A DNA stretch of 64,000 nucleotides from Caldilineaceae bacterium. Its GTDB lineage: Bacteria; Chloroflexota; Anaerolineae; Caldilineales; Caldilineaceae. How positions within the stretch are numbered: position 1 is the stretch's first letter; each line of letters opens with the position of its first letter. The notes under the pieces are model-generated. The model was not told where the DNA came from. It did not search any database and saw only the letters and a list, made by a program, of their open reading frames with translations. The translations under genes and the position numbers were made by a program. The stretch lies in assembly GCA_022824025.1 (NCBI GenBank), contig JAJEBF010000031.1:1-64000 (forward strand), read 5' to 3'. Positions 24,033 through 32,621 of the stretch are shown piece after piece.

Positions 24033-25172
24033 ATGGATCGAAGAAGATTCCTGAAAGTGGCCGCCACGGGCGCCGTCGGCGCAGCCGCCCTGTCCGTTGC
24101 AGGCTGTGAAACCGCCGGCGTCATGACGCCGGGCCAGGTCGAAGGCGCCGTGGCAGAAGATTCAAGCCTGCCCGAAATTGAATGGCAGATGGCGACCAGC
24201 TGGCCGCCGGCCCTCGATACTATCTTTGGCGGCGCGCAGACCGTTGCCGCACGCGTCGAAGCCATGACCCAAGGCAAATTCAAAATCGAGGCCCGCGCCG
24301 CCGGTGAGCTGGCCCCCGGCCTGGAAGTGCTCAATGTCGTCGAAGAGGGCGCCGTCCCCATCGGCCACACAGCCTCTTACTACTTCGTCGGCAAGAGCCC
24401 AATCACCGCCTTCGGAACCGCCATGCCCTTCGGCCTCACCTCCCGCCAGCAGGATGCCTGGCTCTATGAAGGCGGCGGCCTCGAAATGCTGCAGGCCGTC
24501 TACGCCGAAAAATTCAACACCATCCAGTTCCCCGCCGGCAACACCGGCGTGCAGATGGGCGGCTGGTTCAACAAAGAGATCAACTCCGTCGCCGACATGG
24601 AAGGCCTGAAGATGCGCATCCCCGGCCTCGGCGGCCGTGTCATGGACCGCCTGGGCGTTACCGTGCAGGTCCTGCCCGGCGGAGAAATCTTCCAGGCCCT
24701 GCAGACCGGCGCAATCGACGCCGCCGAGTGGGTGGGCCCCTACGACGACGAAAAACTGAGCTTCCACAAAGCCGCCAGCTTCTACTACTTCCCCGGCTGG
24801 TGGGAACCGGGCCCATCCCTCGAAATCCAGATCAATCTGGACGAGTGGAACAAGCTCCCCGAACAGTATCAGGAAGTCCTCAAAACCGCCGCTTACGCCG
24901 CCAACACAACCATGATGGCGCGCTACGACGCCAAAAACCCGGCCGCCCTCAGCCGCCTGATCAACGACGCCGACATCACCTTGCTGCCCTTCCCCGATGA
25001 TGTCATGCAGGCCGCCGAAGAGTCCTCCTTCGAACTGTTCGACGAGACCGCTGCCGAAGACGCAGAATTCGCTTCGATCCTGAAGGAATGGTCCGCCTTC
25101 CGCAACGCCATCCAGTCCTGGCACGGCATGGCCGAACGCGGCTACCTCCAATACGTGGGCACAAGCCGCTAA
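24033..25172 (+). CDS. TRAP transporter substrate-binding protein (DctP/TakP type)
   Basis: The 379-residue protein has a twin-arginine signal ([16 protein letters not shown]) and a lipobox-like SVAGC, so it may be exported folded and lipid-anchored. The mature part is a DctP-family receptor with [52 protein letters not shown] (the conserved Arg that binds the substrate carboxylate) and [14 protein letters not shown]. These features resemble receptors for 2-oxoacids or lactate. AAGGAG precedes the start. Its permease genes lie on the opposite strand, converging on a shared terminator. Confidence 0.9.
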   Translation: MDRRRFLKVAATGAVGAAALSVAGCETAGVMTPGQVEGAVAEDSSLPEIEWQMATSWPPALDTIFGGAQTVAARVEAMTQGKFKIEARAAGELAPGLEVLNVVEEGAVPIGHTASYYFVGKSPITAFGTAMPFGLTSRQQDAWLYEGGGLEMLQAVYAEKFNTIQFPAGNTGVQMGGWFNKEINSVADMEGLKMRIPGLGGRVMDRLGVTVQVLPGGEIFQALQTGAIDAAEWVGPYDDEKLSFHKAASFYYFPGWWEPGPSLEIQINLDEWNKLPEQYQEVLKTAAYAANTTMMARYDAKNPAALSRLINDADITLLPFPDDVMQAAEESSFELFDETAAEDAEFASILKEWSAFRNAIQSWHGMAERGYLQYVGTSR

Positions 25173-25220
25173 CTGCCGCCGACCTTACGCGATTCACTTC
25201 CCGCCGAACGCAACAAAAAA

Positions 25221-25245
25221 GGGGCGAGCGTGCAACGCTCGCCCC
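25221..25245. terminator. Bidirectional Rho-independent terminator
   Basis: GGGGCGAGCG, loop TGCAA, CGCTCGCCCC form a perfect 10-bp GC stem. It is preceded by AAAAAA and followed by a T-rich tail, so it can act on both strands between the convergent TRAP receptor and permease genes. Confidence 0.8.
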
Positions 25246-25264
25246 CTTCTTACCGCTCCGTCCC

Positions 25265-26605
25265 CTACGACGCTGCATCGACAAGCCAGGTAACCGTCTC
25301 CGGAACCAGAATAACGATCACAAGCGCGATGCCCTGCAGCACCATGAACGGCAACGCGCCTTTATGAATATCCGCTGTCTTCACCTCCGGCGGCGCAACG
25401 CTCTGCAAGTAGAAGAGCGAGAAACCCACCGGCGGCGAGATGAACGCCATATTCAGGTTGATCGCCATCATCACCCCAAACCACACCATCTGCGCATTGG
25501 TGAAACCCAACTCCAACGCAGCCGGCACAAACAGGGGCATCGCGATAAAACTGATCTCGATAAACTCCAGATTGATGCCCAACAGGAATATCGCGATGTT
25601 TGCCACAATCACGAAGCCCCAAAATCCCCCAGGCAGACTCGTCAACAGGCTCTGCACATAGTCCTGGCCTCCCAACCGGTCGAAGACCAGCCCGAAGTAG
25701 GTCGAACAGAACAGAATCATGATGACCAGGGCGGTGATGTTTGCCGTGGAGCGCGCCGCATCCTTGATCAGCTTCCAATTCAAATTGCGATTGAACGCCG
25801 TCAGTATACAGGCGCCGACCGCGCCCACCGCGCCCGCTTCGGTCGGCGTGGCAATCCCTTGAAAAATACTGCCCAGCACAGAAAGAATCAGCAGCACGGG
25901 CGGCACCACCGCGATCAGCGTCTGCCGCATCAGGGCTGCCCCCTGCAACGTTCTGGCCTCGGGCGGCAAGGCAGGCGCATCCTGTGGACGAACGATCGCA
26001 ATCCCGATCACGTACAACGCATACAGCCCCGAAAGGATCAACCCCGGAATCAACGCGCCCACAAAAAGATCGCCCACCCCAACGCCTATCTGATCGCTCA
26101 GCACCACCAAAACAAGGCTGGGCGGCAACAACTGCGCCATCGTTCCGGACGCCGTGATTATGCCCGTCGCCAGCTTGTGATTGTATCCATAGCGCACCAT
26201 GATCGGCAGCGACAGCAATCCCATCACGATGACAGTCGCCGCAACCACGCCCGTTGCCGCCGCCAACAGCGTACCCACCAACACCACTGCCAGCGCCAGT
26301 CCCCCGCGCATCGCGCCCAGCAAAATGCCCACCGTCGTCAACAGCCGCTCAGCGAGCCCCGACTTTTCGAAGATCGCCCCCATAAAGACGAAGAATATAA
26401 TCGCCAGCAGCGTAAAGTCCGACATCGTGCCGAACCAGCGGTTGGGCAGTAGCTTTATCCAGTTCATGTTGAAGATACCCAACGCCCAACCAATCAACAT
26501 GAAGACGAAGGCGGTTCCGGCAAAGGAAAACGCCACCGGATATCCGTACAGGATCAGCACAAAGAACAGTACGAACATCACAATCGCCAGCCATTCCAAC
26601 CCCAT
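25265..26605 (-). CDS. dctM: TRAP transporter large permease (DctM)
   Basis: The start is ATG 26605, behind AAGGGAG; the longer frame is not used. The 447-residue integral membrane protein has about 12 helices. It carries the DctM features [60 protein letters not shown] and [19 protein letters not shown]. It forms the ion-coupled channel subunit driven by an electrochemical gradient, working with DctQ and the receptor. The DctQ gene lies immediately upstream on the same strand (100-base gap). Confidence 0.92.
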   Translation of the reverse strand: MGLEWLAIVMFVLFFVLILYGYPVAFSFAGTAFVFMLIGWALGIFNMNWIKLLPNRWFGTMSDFTLLAIIFFVFMGAIFEKSGLAERLLTTVGILLGAMRGGLALAVVLVGTLLAAATGVVAATVIVMGLLSLPIMVRYGYNHKLATGIITASGTMAQLLPPSLVLVVLSDQIGVGVGDLFVGALIPGLILSGLYALYVIGIAIVRPQDAPALPPEARTLQGAALMRQTLIAVVPPVLLILSVLGSIFQGIATPTEAGAVGAVGACILTAFNRNLNWKLIKDAARSTANITALVIMILFCSTYFGLVFDRLGGQDYVQSLLTSLPGGFWGFVIVANIAIFLLGINLEFIEISFIAMPLFVPAALELGFTNAQMVWFGVMMAINLNMAFISPPVGFSLFYLQSVAPPEVKTADIHKGALPFMVLQGIALVIVILVPETVTWLVDAAS

Positions 26606-26704
26606 AGTCACTCCCTTTTCACATGTCCTGCATGGTGCGGGCTCTGCGCTCGCCGCCCCCAACTTGCAACGAGACGCCCCCTGCTGCAACGGGGTAGAGC
26701 GCCT

Positions 26705-27277
26705 CTACTCGATTCGCAACGCCTCCTGGTGCGCCGCCAGATCTTCGACCTCGTCCTCTGCCCCTTGCATCACGGCAAACAGTTTGATCAACTCCGATAT
26801 CGCCTGCAACAGCAACAGAACAAATGCAACGATGATCATCGTCTTCAGCGGCGCACGCGGCAGCCCGCTCGGGTCCGGTGACTGTTCCCACTGCCGCCAC
26901 GATGTCAGAACCGGATTTACAGTCACCCAGATGCCAATCACGCAGTAGGGAACAAGCAGAAGCAGATGCCCCCAGAAGTCAAGCAACGCCTGGCGCTTCC
27001 TGCTCCAATTCGCGTAGATGAAATCGACGCGTACGTTGATCCCGTTCTTCAGGATATACGCGAAGCCCAAAAAGAAGACCAGCGAATACAAATACCACTG
27101 CAACTCGATAAAGAAATTGGAGGACAACTGCACGCCGATAAACTGGCCAAGATAGCGAACCAGCACATTGTAAAACCCAACCACAACAGTGATGATGACA
27201 AGGCCCACCGACACACTGCCAACTCGTTCCGAAAGGCTGTCAATGACACCGGATATCTTCAGAAGCGCATTCAACAT
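26705..27277 (-). CDS. dctQ: TRAP transporter small permease (DctQ)
   Basis: The 190-residue product has four predicted helices, the DctQ pattern. They include SVGLVIITVVVGFYNVLVRY, the LQWYLYSLVFFLGFAYILKN segment with conserved Trp, RVDFIYANWSRKRQALLDFW, and a last helix near MIIVAFVLLLLQAIS. It heads the minus-strand permease unit and partners DctM. The C-terminal tail is acidic. A GAGGGA-type ribosome site precedes ATG 27277. Confidence 0.88.
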   Translation of the reverse strand: MLNALLKISGVIDSLSERVGSVSVGLVIITVVVGFYNVLVRYLGQFIGVQLSSNFFIELQWYLYSLVFFLGFAYILKNGINVRVDFIYANWSRKRQALLDFWGHLLLLVPYCVIGIWVTVNPVLTSWRQWEQSPDPSGLPRAPLKTMIIVAFVLLLLQAISELIKLFAVMQGAEDEVEDLAAHQEALRIE

Positions 27278-27567
27278 AGTTGCTGTCCCTCGAACATTGC
27301 GTTACGCTGGAAAAGCCCTACCCAGCGTATATCTGCCGAATCTAACACTTGACGCAGGACCGTTCTATCTTAACCGAAACAGGCAAATATACAACATCCC
27401 AATTCTGCCGCACTCGAACGCCGCGACTGAACCCGCTCATGCCCGCGCCTGAATTCCGCAGCTCGTTGAGTTCCCATTCATGGAGTACAATAAATCTGTA
27501 CAAATTCTGCATCAGTTCAAATGCCTGTACACCCAAACTAAATCCAACTCGTCCCAAAGGAATTCCA

Positions 27568-28404
27568 ATGGTCTGGCAACAATCTCAAGTCAAAGTCGGC
27601 GTTTATGTCGATGCCGCCAACATCTACCGCAACGGCGGTTCTCGTATGCAGTATGATGTCCTGCGCGAATTTGCCTGCCGGGACATGGGCGAACCCGTCC
27701 GATTGAACGCCTATGTTACCCACGACGCAGAACGTGCCCAATGGGATTTCGACTACCGCCTCGGCGCCCTTCGCTTCCACTCCGCATTGCGGGATCTGGG
27801 CTACAAGGTTATCATTAAAAACGTGCGCTGGTACGATGACGAAGCCGGCAACCGCTACGCCAAAGCCAACTCCGATCTGGACCTGGCTGTGGATGCGCTG
27901 CTCCAGTCCGAAAATCTTGACAGAGTTCTCATCGCTACCGGTGACGGAGATTTTGTCCAGGTCGTGCGCGCGCTCCAGAACAAGGGCTGTCGCGTGGAAG
28001 TGGTCGCCTTCGACAATGTCTCCGGCAGCCTGCGTCAGGAGGTGGACCTCTTCATGTCCGGCTACCTGATCCCCAATCTCCTGCCCGTCCCCGACGGCGT
28101 CGCCAACTGGGGACAGCCCGACTCTACCGTGCGCGGTTGGTGCTACTACTACAACGAGGACAAGGGCTTCGGCTATATGCGCTTCCTCACCAAGGTGTCC
28201 CCGCACCTTTGGCTGGTCGACAAACGCAAGAACCCCGACTCCCCCTACGAGAGCGCCTTCTTCCACTTCTCGATGATGCAGGATGATTCAGTAAAAGACT
28301 ATCTGCCAAGTCGCGATCATATCTTTGAATTCCGCCTCATTCCCTCGGAACGGGACCAGAAAGAACTCACCGCAACCAACATTCGTATCGTCAGCTCGTT
28401 GTAA
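27568..28404 (+). CDS. NYN/PIN-like ribonuclease domain fused to a cold-shock-type domain
   Basis: The start is ATG 27568 behind AAAGGAAT; the frame is open 73 codons further but looks non-coding. The 278-residue protein has an NYN (LabA/PIN-like) domain at about 9-170. Its acidic active-site candidates are D15 (VYVDAANIYRNG), D103/D105 (KANSDLDLAVDAL) and D126/D128 (IATGDGDFVQVVRALQ). The C-terminal part, 188-278, reads like a cold-shock OB domain: GWCYYYNEDKGFGYMRFL, AFFHFSMMQ and HIFEFRLI...TATNIRIV. A nuclease tethered to an RNA-binding module suggests regulated RNA cleavage in the cytoplasm. It is monocistronic. The fusion is directly visible; substrate and regulation are inference. Confidence 0.85.
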   Translation: MVWQQSQVKVGVYVDAANIYRNGGSRMQYDVLREFACRDMGEPVRLNAYVTHDAERAQWDFDYRLGALRFHSALRDLGYKVIIKNVRWYDDEAGNRYAKANSDLDLAVDALLQSENLDRVLIATGDGDFVQVVRALQNKGCRVEVVAFDNVSGSLRQEVDLFMSGYLIPNLLPVPDGVANWGQPDSTVRGWCYYYNEDKGFGYMRFLTKVSPHLWLVDKRKNPDSPYESAFFHFSMMQDDSVKDYLPSRDHIFEFRLIPSERDQKELTATNIRIVSSL

Positions 28405-28493
28405 CGCCGCCTGCCCGACCCAGCGAACCGCGACCGCCTGCCGGCCGTGTCCCCACGCCGGCGCCCCTTTTCCCAAATAGGAGCCTGAACCCA

Positions 28494-30119
28494 ATGCCCG
28501 CCGCCATCTCTGCCCAACAACCGCTCGCCGTTGAAGCCGGCGCCAAAGTGCTCATGTCCGGCGGCAACGCCATCGATGCCGCCGTCACCGCCGCTCTCGT
28601 GCAGGCCGTCGTGAGCCCGCAAATGTGCGGCATCGGCGGCTATGCCGTGATCAATCTCCACATGTCGGGCCAGTCCGGCTCGATCGGCATTGACGCCCCC
28701 GCGCTCGCCGGCGCGCTCGTGAAGGATGATATGTGGGTGGACAAGCTGATCCGTCCCAATCCCGGCGGCTGGGGCTTCTTCCTCGAAAACAACGTCAATG
28801 AGGCCGGTTACACCTCCGTCTGCACGCCGGGCGCCGTCAAAATGTTCGCCGCCCTTCTCGAACGCTGGGGCGCCATCGACTTCGGTCAGGCCGCGGAACC
28901 GGCCATCCGCGCCGCCGCGGACGGCTTCACTGTTACCGATTCCCTGGCTGTCGGCTGGAAGCGCTCCAATCAGTACTGGGAGGGGATGAGCCTGCGCGAC
29001 TACATCAACAGCAACCCGGAGGCCCGCCGCATCTACCTCCGCGACGACGGCCAACCCTATGACACCGGCGAAACCCTGCGCAACCCCGACTATGCCGCCT
29101 CACTGCGCCACATCATCCAACACGGCAGCGAAGACTTCTACCACGGCCAGTTCATGGAGCGCATGGCCTCCGACCTCGCCGCCAACGGCAGCTTCGTCAC
29201 CCGCCAGGACTTCGAAAACTACACCCTGCGCGAGGACGCCTCCCTCTCCGGCAGTTACCGCGGCCACACCGTCACCAGCGCCACCCCGCCCCACGGCGGC
29301 GCAACCCTCATCGCCATCCTCAACATCCTCGAAGGCTACGACCTCGCCGCCATGGGCCACAACTCGGCCGACTACATCTACACCGTCGGCCTCGCCATGA
29401 AGGCCGCCTTCGCCGACCGCAACCCGCACATGGCCGACACCGACTTCGAGGACGTGCCCCTCGACTGGATGATGTCCGCGGATCGGGCCGCCTACTGGCG
29501 CGAACGCATCGACAGCGGCCAGCCCATCGAGCCCGCTCCCCCCCAACCTGAGACCCCGCACACCACCCACGTCTCCGTAATCGACGAACAGGGCATCTGC
29601 GTCTCCCTCACCCATTCCCTCGGCTCTTCATCCGGCGTCATCACCCCGGGCCTCGGCTTCATGTACAACAACTCGATGGTCAACTTCAACCCGCTGCCCG
29701 GCCATCCAAACTCGATCGCGCCCGGCAAGGGCCGCACCACCGGCATGACCCCGACCATCGTCTACGGTAAAGAGTCTTCCGACGGCGCGTCCCAGCCCCT
29801 CCTCGTCCTCGGCGCCCCCGGCGCCACCCGCATCATCACCTCCGTCCTCCAGGTTATCCTCAACGTCATCGACTTCGGCATGGACATCGAAAAAGCCGTC
29901 CACGCGCCCCGCTTCGACTGCCAGCTCGATTCCATCAACTGCCAGCGCCGCATCCCCATCTGGGTTCTCGACGAAATCAACAAGCGCCACCCCGCCCTCC
30001 ACATCCCCTACAGCCACGGCGGCCTCGCCCTCGTCCACGCCCTCCACGTCGACCCCGAAACCGGCGCGCTCAGCGGCGCCGCCGACACCGGAGCCGAAGG
30101 TATGGCCGTGGTGGTGTGA
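28494..30119 (+). CDS. Gamma-glutamyltransferase family protein
   Basis: The 541-residue N-terminal-nucleophile hydrolase is made as one chain that should cut itself before Thr357 (PHTTHVSVIDEQG). Other family blocks are SGGNAIDAAVTAALVQAVVS, CGIGGYAVINLHM, the GSSSGVITPGLGFMYNNSMV oxyanion region and GAPGATRIITSVLQVILNVI. It transfers or hydrolyses gamma-glutamyl groups, for example of glutathione or poly-glutamate. No signal peptide is seen, so unlike many homologues it may stay cytoplasmic. The start at 28494 lacks a strong ribosome site. Confidence 0.9.
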   Translation: MPAAISAQQPLAVEAGAKVLMSGGNAIDAAVTAALVQAVVSPQMCGIGGYAVINLHMSGQSGSIGIDAPALAGALVKDDMWVDKLIRPNPGGWGFFLENNVNEAGYTSVCTPGAVKMFAALLERWGAIDFGQAAEPAIRAAADGFTVTDSLAVGWKRSNQYWEGMSLRDYINSNPEARRIYLRDDGQPYDTGETLRNPDYAASLRHIIQHGSEDFYHGQFMERMASDLAANGSFVTRQDFENYTLREDASLSGSYRGHTVTSATPPHGGATLIAILNILEGYDLAAMGHNSADYIYTVGLAMKAAFADRNPHMADTDFEDVPLDWMMSADRAAYWRERIDSGQPIEPAPPQPETPHTTHVSVIDEQGICVSLTHSLGSSSGVITPGLGFMYNNSMVNFNPLPGHPNSIAPGKGRTTGMTPTIVYGKESSDGASQPLLVLGAPGATRIITSVLQVILNVIDFGMDIEKAVHAPRFDCQLDSINCQRRIPIWVLDEINKRHPALHIPYSHGGLALVHALHVDPETGALSGAADTGAEGMAVVV

Positions 30120-30166
30120 GCTGATCGCTGGCTGCAACCCTGGCGAGGCAAAAGGAGCAGGACCCA

Positions 30167-30436
30167 ATGCCATGTGCCAAGTACACGCCTGAGGAAGTGG
30201 CTGCAAAAGGGGATACGATCTATCGCCAACGGCTGCAGAGAATAGTTGAGCCGGAGTACGAAGGCAGCTACCTGGTCATTGACATCGAAACCGGCGCCTA
30301 TGAAATCGACGCTGACGATGTCCTGGCCGCGAGGCGCCTGCTTGCCAGCCATCCCGATTCTGTCATCTACGGTCTGCGCATCGGCTTTTCAGTCGCCTAT
30401 CGAATCGGAAGACCATTTGCAGTAAATCAACAATGA
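30167..30436 (+). CDS. Small conserved protein, partner of a clan AA aspartic protease
   Basis: The 89-residue soluble protein contains SYLVIDIETGAYEIDADD and SVIYGLRIGFSVAYRIG. I recall this family from Chloroflexota and Cyanobacteria, where it precedes a retropepsin-like protease gene with a four-base overlap. The same ATGA overlap is present here. A leader/antitoxin-like or chaperone role has been suggested by arrangement only. Start ATG 30167; function unknown. Confidence 0.65.
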   Translation: MPCAKYTPEEVAAKGDTIYRQRLQRIVEPEYEGSYLVIDIETGAYEIDADDVLAARRLLASHPDSVIYGLRIGFSVAYRIGRPFAVNQQ

Positions 30437-30573
30437 CAAAAAGGAAAGTCACTGATAGGCGAGAAACTGTCATTGACCTGGACTTTGTTGGATGCAATCT
30501 GAAGGCGGTAAAGGGCCAGGCGGTCATCAAGTCAGGGTTCAATGGCCATCCGATTTTGCCGGCGGCGGTGTAG
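30433..30573 (+). pseudogene. Truncated clan AA aspartic protease
   Basis: A 46-residue frame opens at the ATGA overlap with the upstream gene and stops at 30571-30573. It ends with AVIKSGFNGHPILPAAV, which aligns with the active-site segment 'AVVDTGFNGFLTLPPAL' of retropepsin-like proteases. The catalytic Asp-Thr-Gly has become Lys-Ser-Gly, and the remaining ~70 residues are lost. It is best read as a dead gene. The alignment is from memory of the family. Confidence 0.5.
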
Positions 30574-30755
30574 CCGCTGCCCCTCTCTAATGGCAGAGAA
30601 TGTTCATAACGCATTCCGTCGAGTGGCTACCATCATTCGCCGCGTGGACGGCTCTCCGGGCAGGCCGGCCAAGCCGAAGTGGCATTCAGTCAATCGCGGG
30701 CGTTCATCGGCAGGGCGCGGAATACTGCCCGAGGCGCCGCGGCAGGTACTCTAAA

Positions 30756-31214
30756 ATGAAACTCTATACCATCGGCTTTACCCGAAAAAGCGCCGAGACC
30801 TTTTTCACCCAACTAAAACGATCCGGGGTCCGCACGCTGATCGACACACGCCTCAACAACCGTTCGCAGCTCTCCGGCTTTGCTAAGCAGCATGACCTCA
30901 GGTATTTCCTGCATGCAATCGGCAAGATAGACTACCTCTATCTCCCCCAACTCGCGCCGACGCAGGACATTCGTGATGCCTTCAAAAAGGAGAAGGGAAC
31001 TTGGGAAGCCTATGAGCGTTCATTTCGCAACCTCATGATTTCCCGCAGGATCGAAGAAGAGTTCCGGCCGGAACTCTTCGAAAACGCCTGTCTCCTGTGC
31101 AGCGAGCACGAACCCCACCACTGTCACCGCCGACTCGTCGCCGAATACCTCCGCGAAAAGTGGGACGGGATCAATATCGAGATCGAGCATCTCCAACCAC
31201 AGGATCCCGCCTGA
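30756..31214 (+). CDS. DUF488 family protein
   Basis: The 152-residue protein starts at ATG 30756; upstream in-frame codons lack support. It opens with the diagnostic LYTIGFTRKSAETFFTQLKR, then LIDTRLNN, and closes with NACLLCSEHEPHHCHRRLVA. The two cysteines and following histidines form the conserved C..C-E-x5-C-H-R signature. DUF488 members are small cytoplasmic proteins of unproven activity, often near DNA-modification or repair genes. The aldo/keto reductase gene converges on it, with stops 12 bases apart. Confidence 0.85.
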   Translation: MKLYTIGFTRKSAETFFTQLKRSGVRTLIDTRLNNRSQLSGFAKQHDLRYFLHAIGKIDYLYLPQLAPTQDIRDAFKKEKGTWEAYERSFRNLMISRRIEEEFRPELFENACLLCSEHEPHHCHRRLVAEYLREKWDGINIEIEHLQPQDPA

Positions 31215-31226
31215 AACGCCGACCCC

Positions 31227-32228
31227 TCACCGGTCCGGCTCAAATACCCACCCGTCCAACTCCGTCTGCAGACCCGCCGACACCGCGTTTAACCGCCTGA
31301 TATCCTCCTCCGGCAGTTCCAACCCCACCGCGCCCGCCGTGTCCTCGATATGCGCCGGCACATCCGCGCCCGAAATAATGCACGTCACCTCCGGCCGCGA
31401 AAGAATCCACGCTTGTGAAACCTGGCCCGGCGTCGCCCCGACACGCTCCGCCACCGCGAACACCTCCGCCACCACCTTCGCGGCCCTGTCCCGAATCACG
31501 TCCTGGTACGCGTGCCGCCTACGCCCTCCCCACAGAGTATTCGTCTCCGGCATCCTGTCCGGCGAGTATGTCCCGCTCAACAACCCCACCGCCAGCGGGC
31601 TGTACACCATCACCCCCAACCCCAACTCCGCCACCATCGGGAACATCTCCCGCTCCAGCTCCCGGTTGAGCAGATTGTAGGGGTTCTGCACCGTGATCGC
31701 CGGCGCCGCGTTCAACCGCTCCTGCACCCGCAGCGCCTGCACGATCTGCCACGCCTGGTGGTTGCAGATGCCTACATATCGCACCTTGCCCTGCTGCACC
31801 AGGCTGTCCAGCGCATGGAACGTCTCCTCTACCGGCGTCGATTCATCCAGCCCATGAATCAGGTAAACGTCGATCCGGTCCGTATCCAGCCGCCGCAGCG
31901 AACGCTCCGCCTCGCGCAGAATGTGGTACCGGGACAGGCCGCTGTCATTGGGGCCGTCCCCAATCTCCCCGCGCACCTTCGACGTGATCACCACCTCGTC
32001 CCGCCGCCCTTGCAGCGCCTTCCCCAGCAGCATCTCCGACGTTCCCCGCACCGCCCGGTCGTCCATCAGACCATAGATGTTCGCGCAGTCGAACAGATTC
32101 ACGCCCTGGTCCAGCGCCGCCGCAACCAGATTGCGCGCCTCACTTTCGTCGCCCTGTCCCCGCAGTCCCAGCCCCAACGCGACGCGCGAAACCTTCACGC
32201 CCGCCTTGCCAAAATTCACGTATTGCAT
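31227..32228 (-). CDS. Aldo/keto reductase
   Basis: The 333-residue TIM-barrel oxidoreductase uses NADPH to interconvert carbonyls and alcohols. The catalytic set is D47-x4-Y52 (FDCANIYG), a Lys in VVITSKVRGEIG and a His in VYLIHGLDEST. The C-terminal cofactor site ISGADVPAHIEDTAGA replaces the usual 'IPGT/SK' with ISGA. It is monocistronic. It lies between DUF488 (convergent) and the sugar ABC importer (divergent), so it could serve sugar metabolism. The substrate is unknown. Confidence 0.9.
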   Translation of the reverse strand: MQYVNFGKAGVKVSRVALGLGLRGQGDESEARNLVAAALDQGVNLFDCANIYGLMDDRAVRGTSEMLLGKALQGRRDEVVITSKVRGEIGDGPNDSGLSRYHILREAERSLRRLDTDRIDVYLIHGLDESTPVEETFHALDSLVQQGKVRYVGICNHQAWQIVQALRVQERLNAAPAITVQNPYNLLNRELEREMFPMVAELGLGVMVYSPLAVGLLSGTYSPDRMPETNTLWGGRRRHAYQDVIRDRAAKVVAEVFAVAERVGATPGQVSQAWILSRPEVTCIISGADVPAHIEDTAGAVGLELPEEDIRRLNAVSAGLQTELDGWVFEPDR

Positions 32229-32621
32229 CCCTCTCTCCCTATTCTAAGAAGCCTGTTCAGTGTAAGAATTCACTCTCGATACGCTGCGGCAGAGGGCGCC
32301 ATAACCAGGTAACCCCCGCGCATTCCAGCGCAGTATAAGGCTTTGCCAGCCAAGATTCAACTGTCCCGGGGGGAAGAACCATCCACCCTCTTCACACCCA
32401 TCCAAGTAGTCACCCAAGGGCCCCGAGAATTTTGACAGAGCCGGTTTATCCGCTACAATATCTTCTTGTGCCTTCCTCCGCGCCCGCCCCCCGAACTGGC
32501 CGCGGCGTCACAAGAATCTGGCCGCAACACAAGGGCCCGATCGCCTAGCCCGACCGAGATTCTTCCTCCCAAGAGTTGACATCAGCAGTATCTCATCTTC
32601 CATTTCAAGGAGACAAGAAGA
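32229..32621. other. Intergenic region with divergent promoter area
   Basis: It holds a strong promoter-like pair at 32432-32459 and a ~155-base leader for the binding-protein gene. No gene is seen. Confidence 0.5.
32432..32459 (+). promoter_or_regulatory. Sigma-70-type promoter of the sugar ABC operon
   Basis: A perfect TTGACA, a 16-base spacer, then TACAAT. It faces the binding-protein gene at 32622 and implies a leader of about 155 bases that could hold regulatory structure. Confidence 0.6.

Noticed and set aside
25088..26452. Long plus-strand frame opposite dctM
   Set aside because: It is Arg/Gln/His-rich antisense of a clear TRAP permease gene, without ribosome site or recognisable motif.
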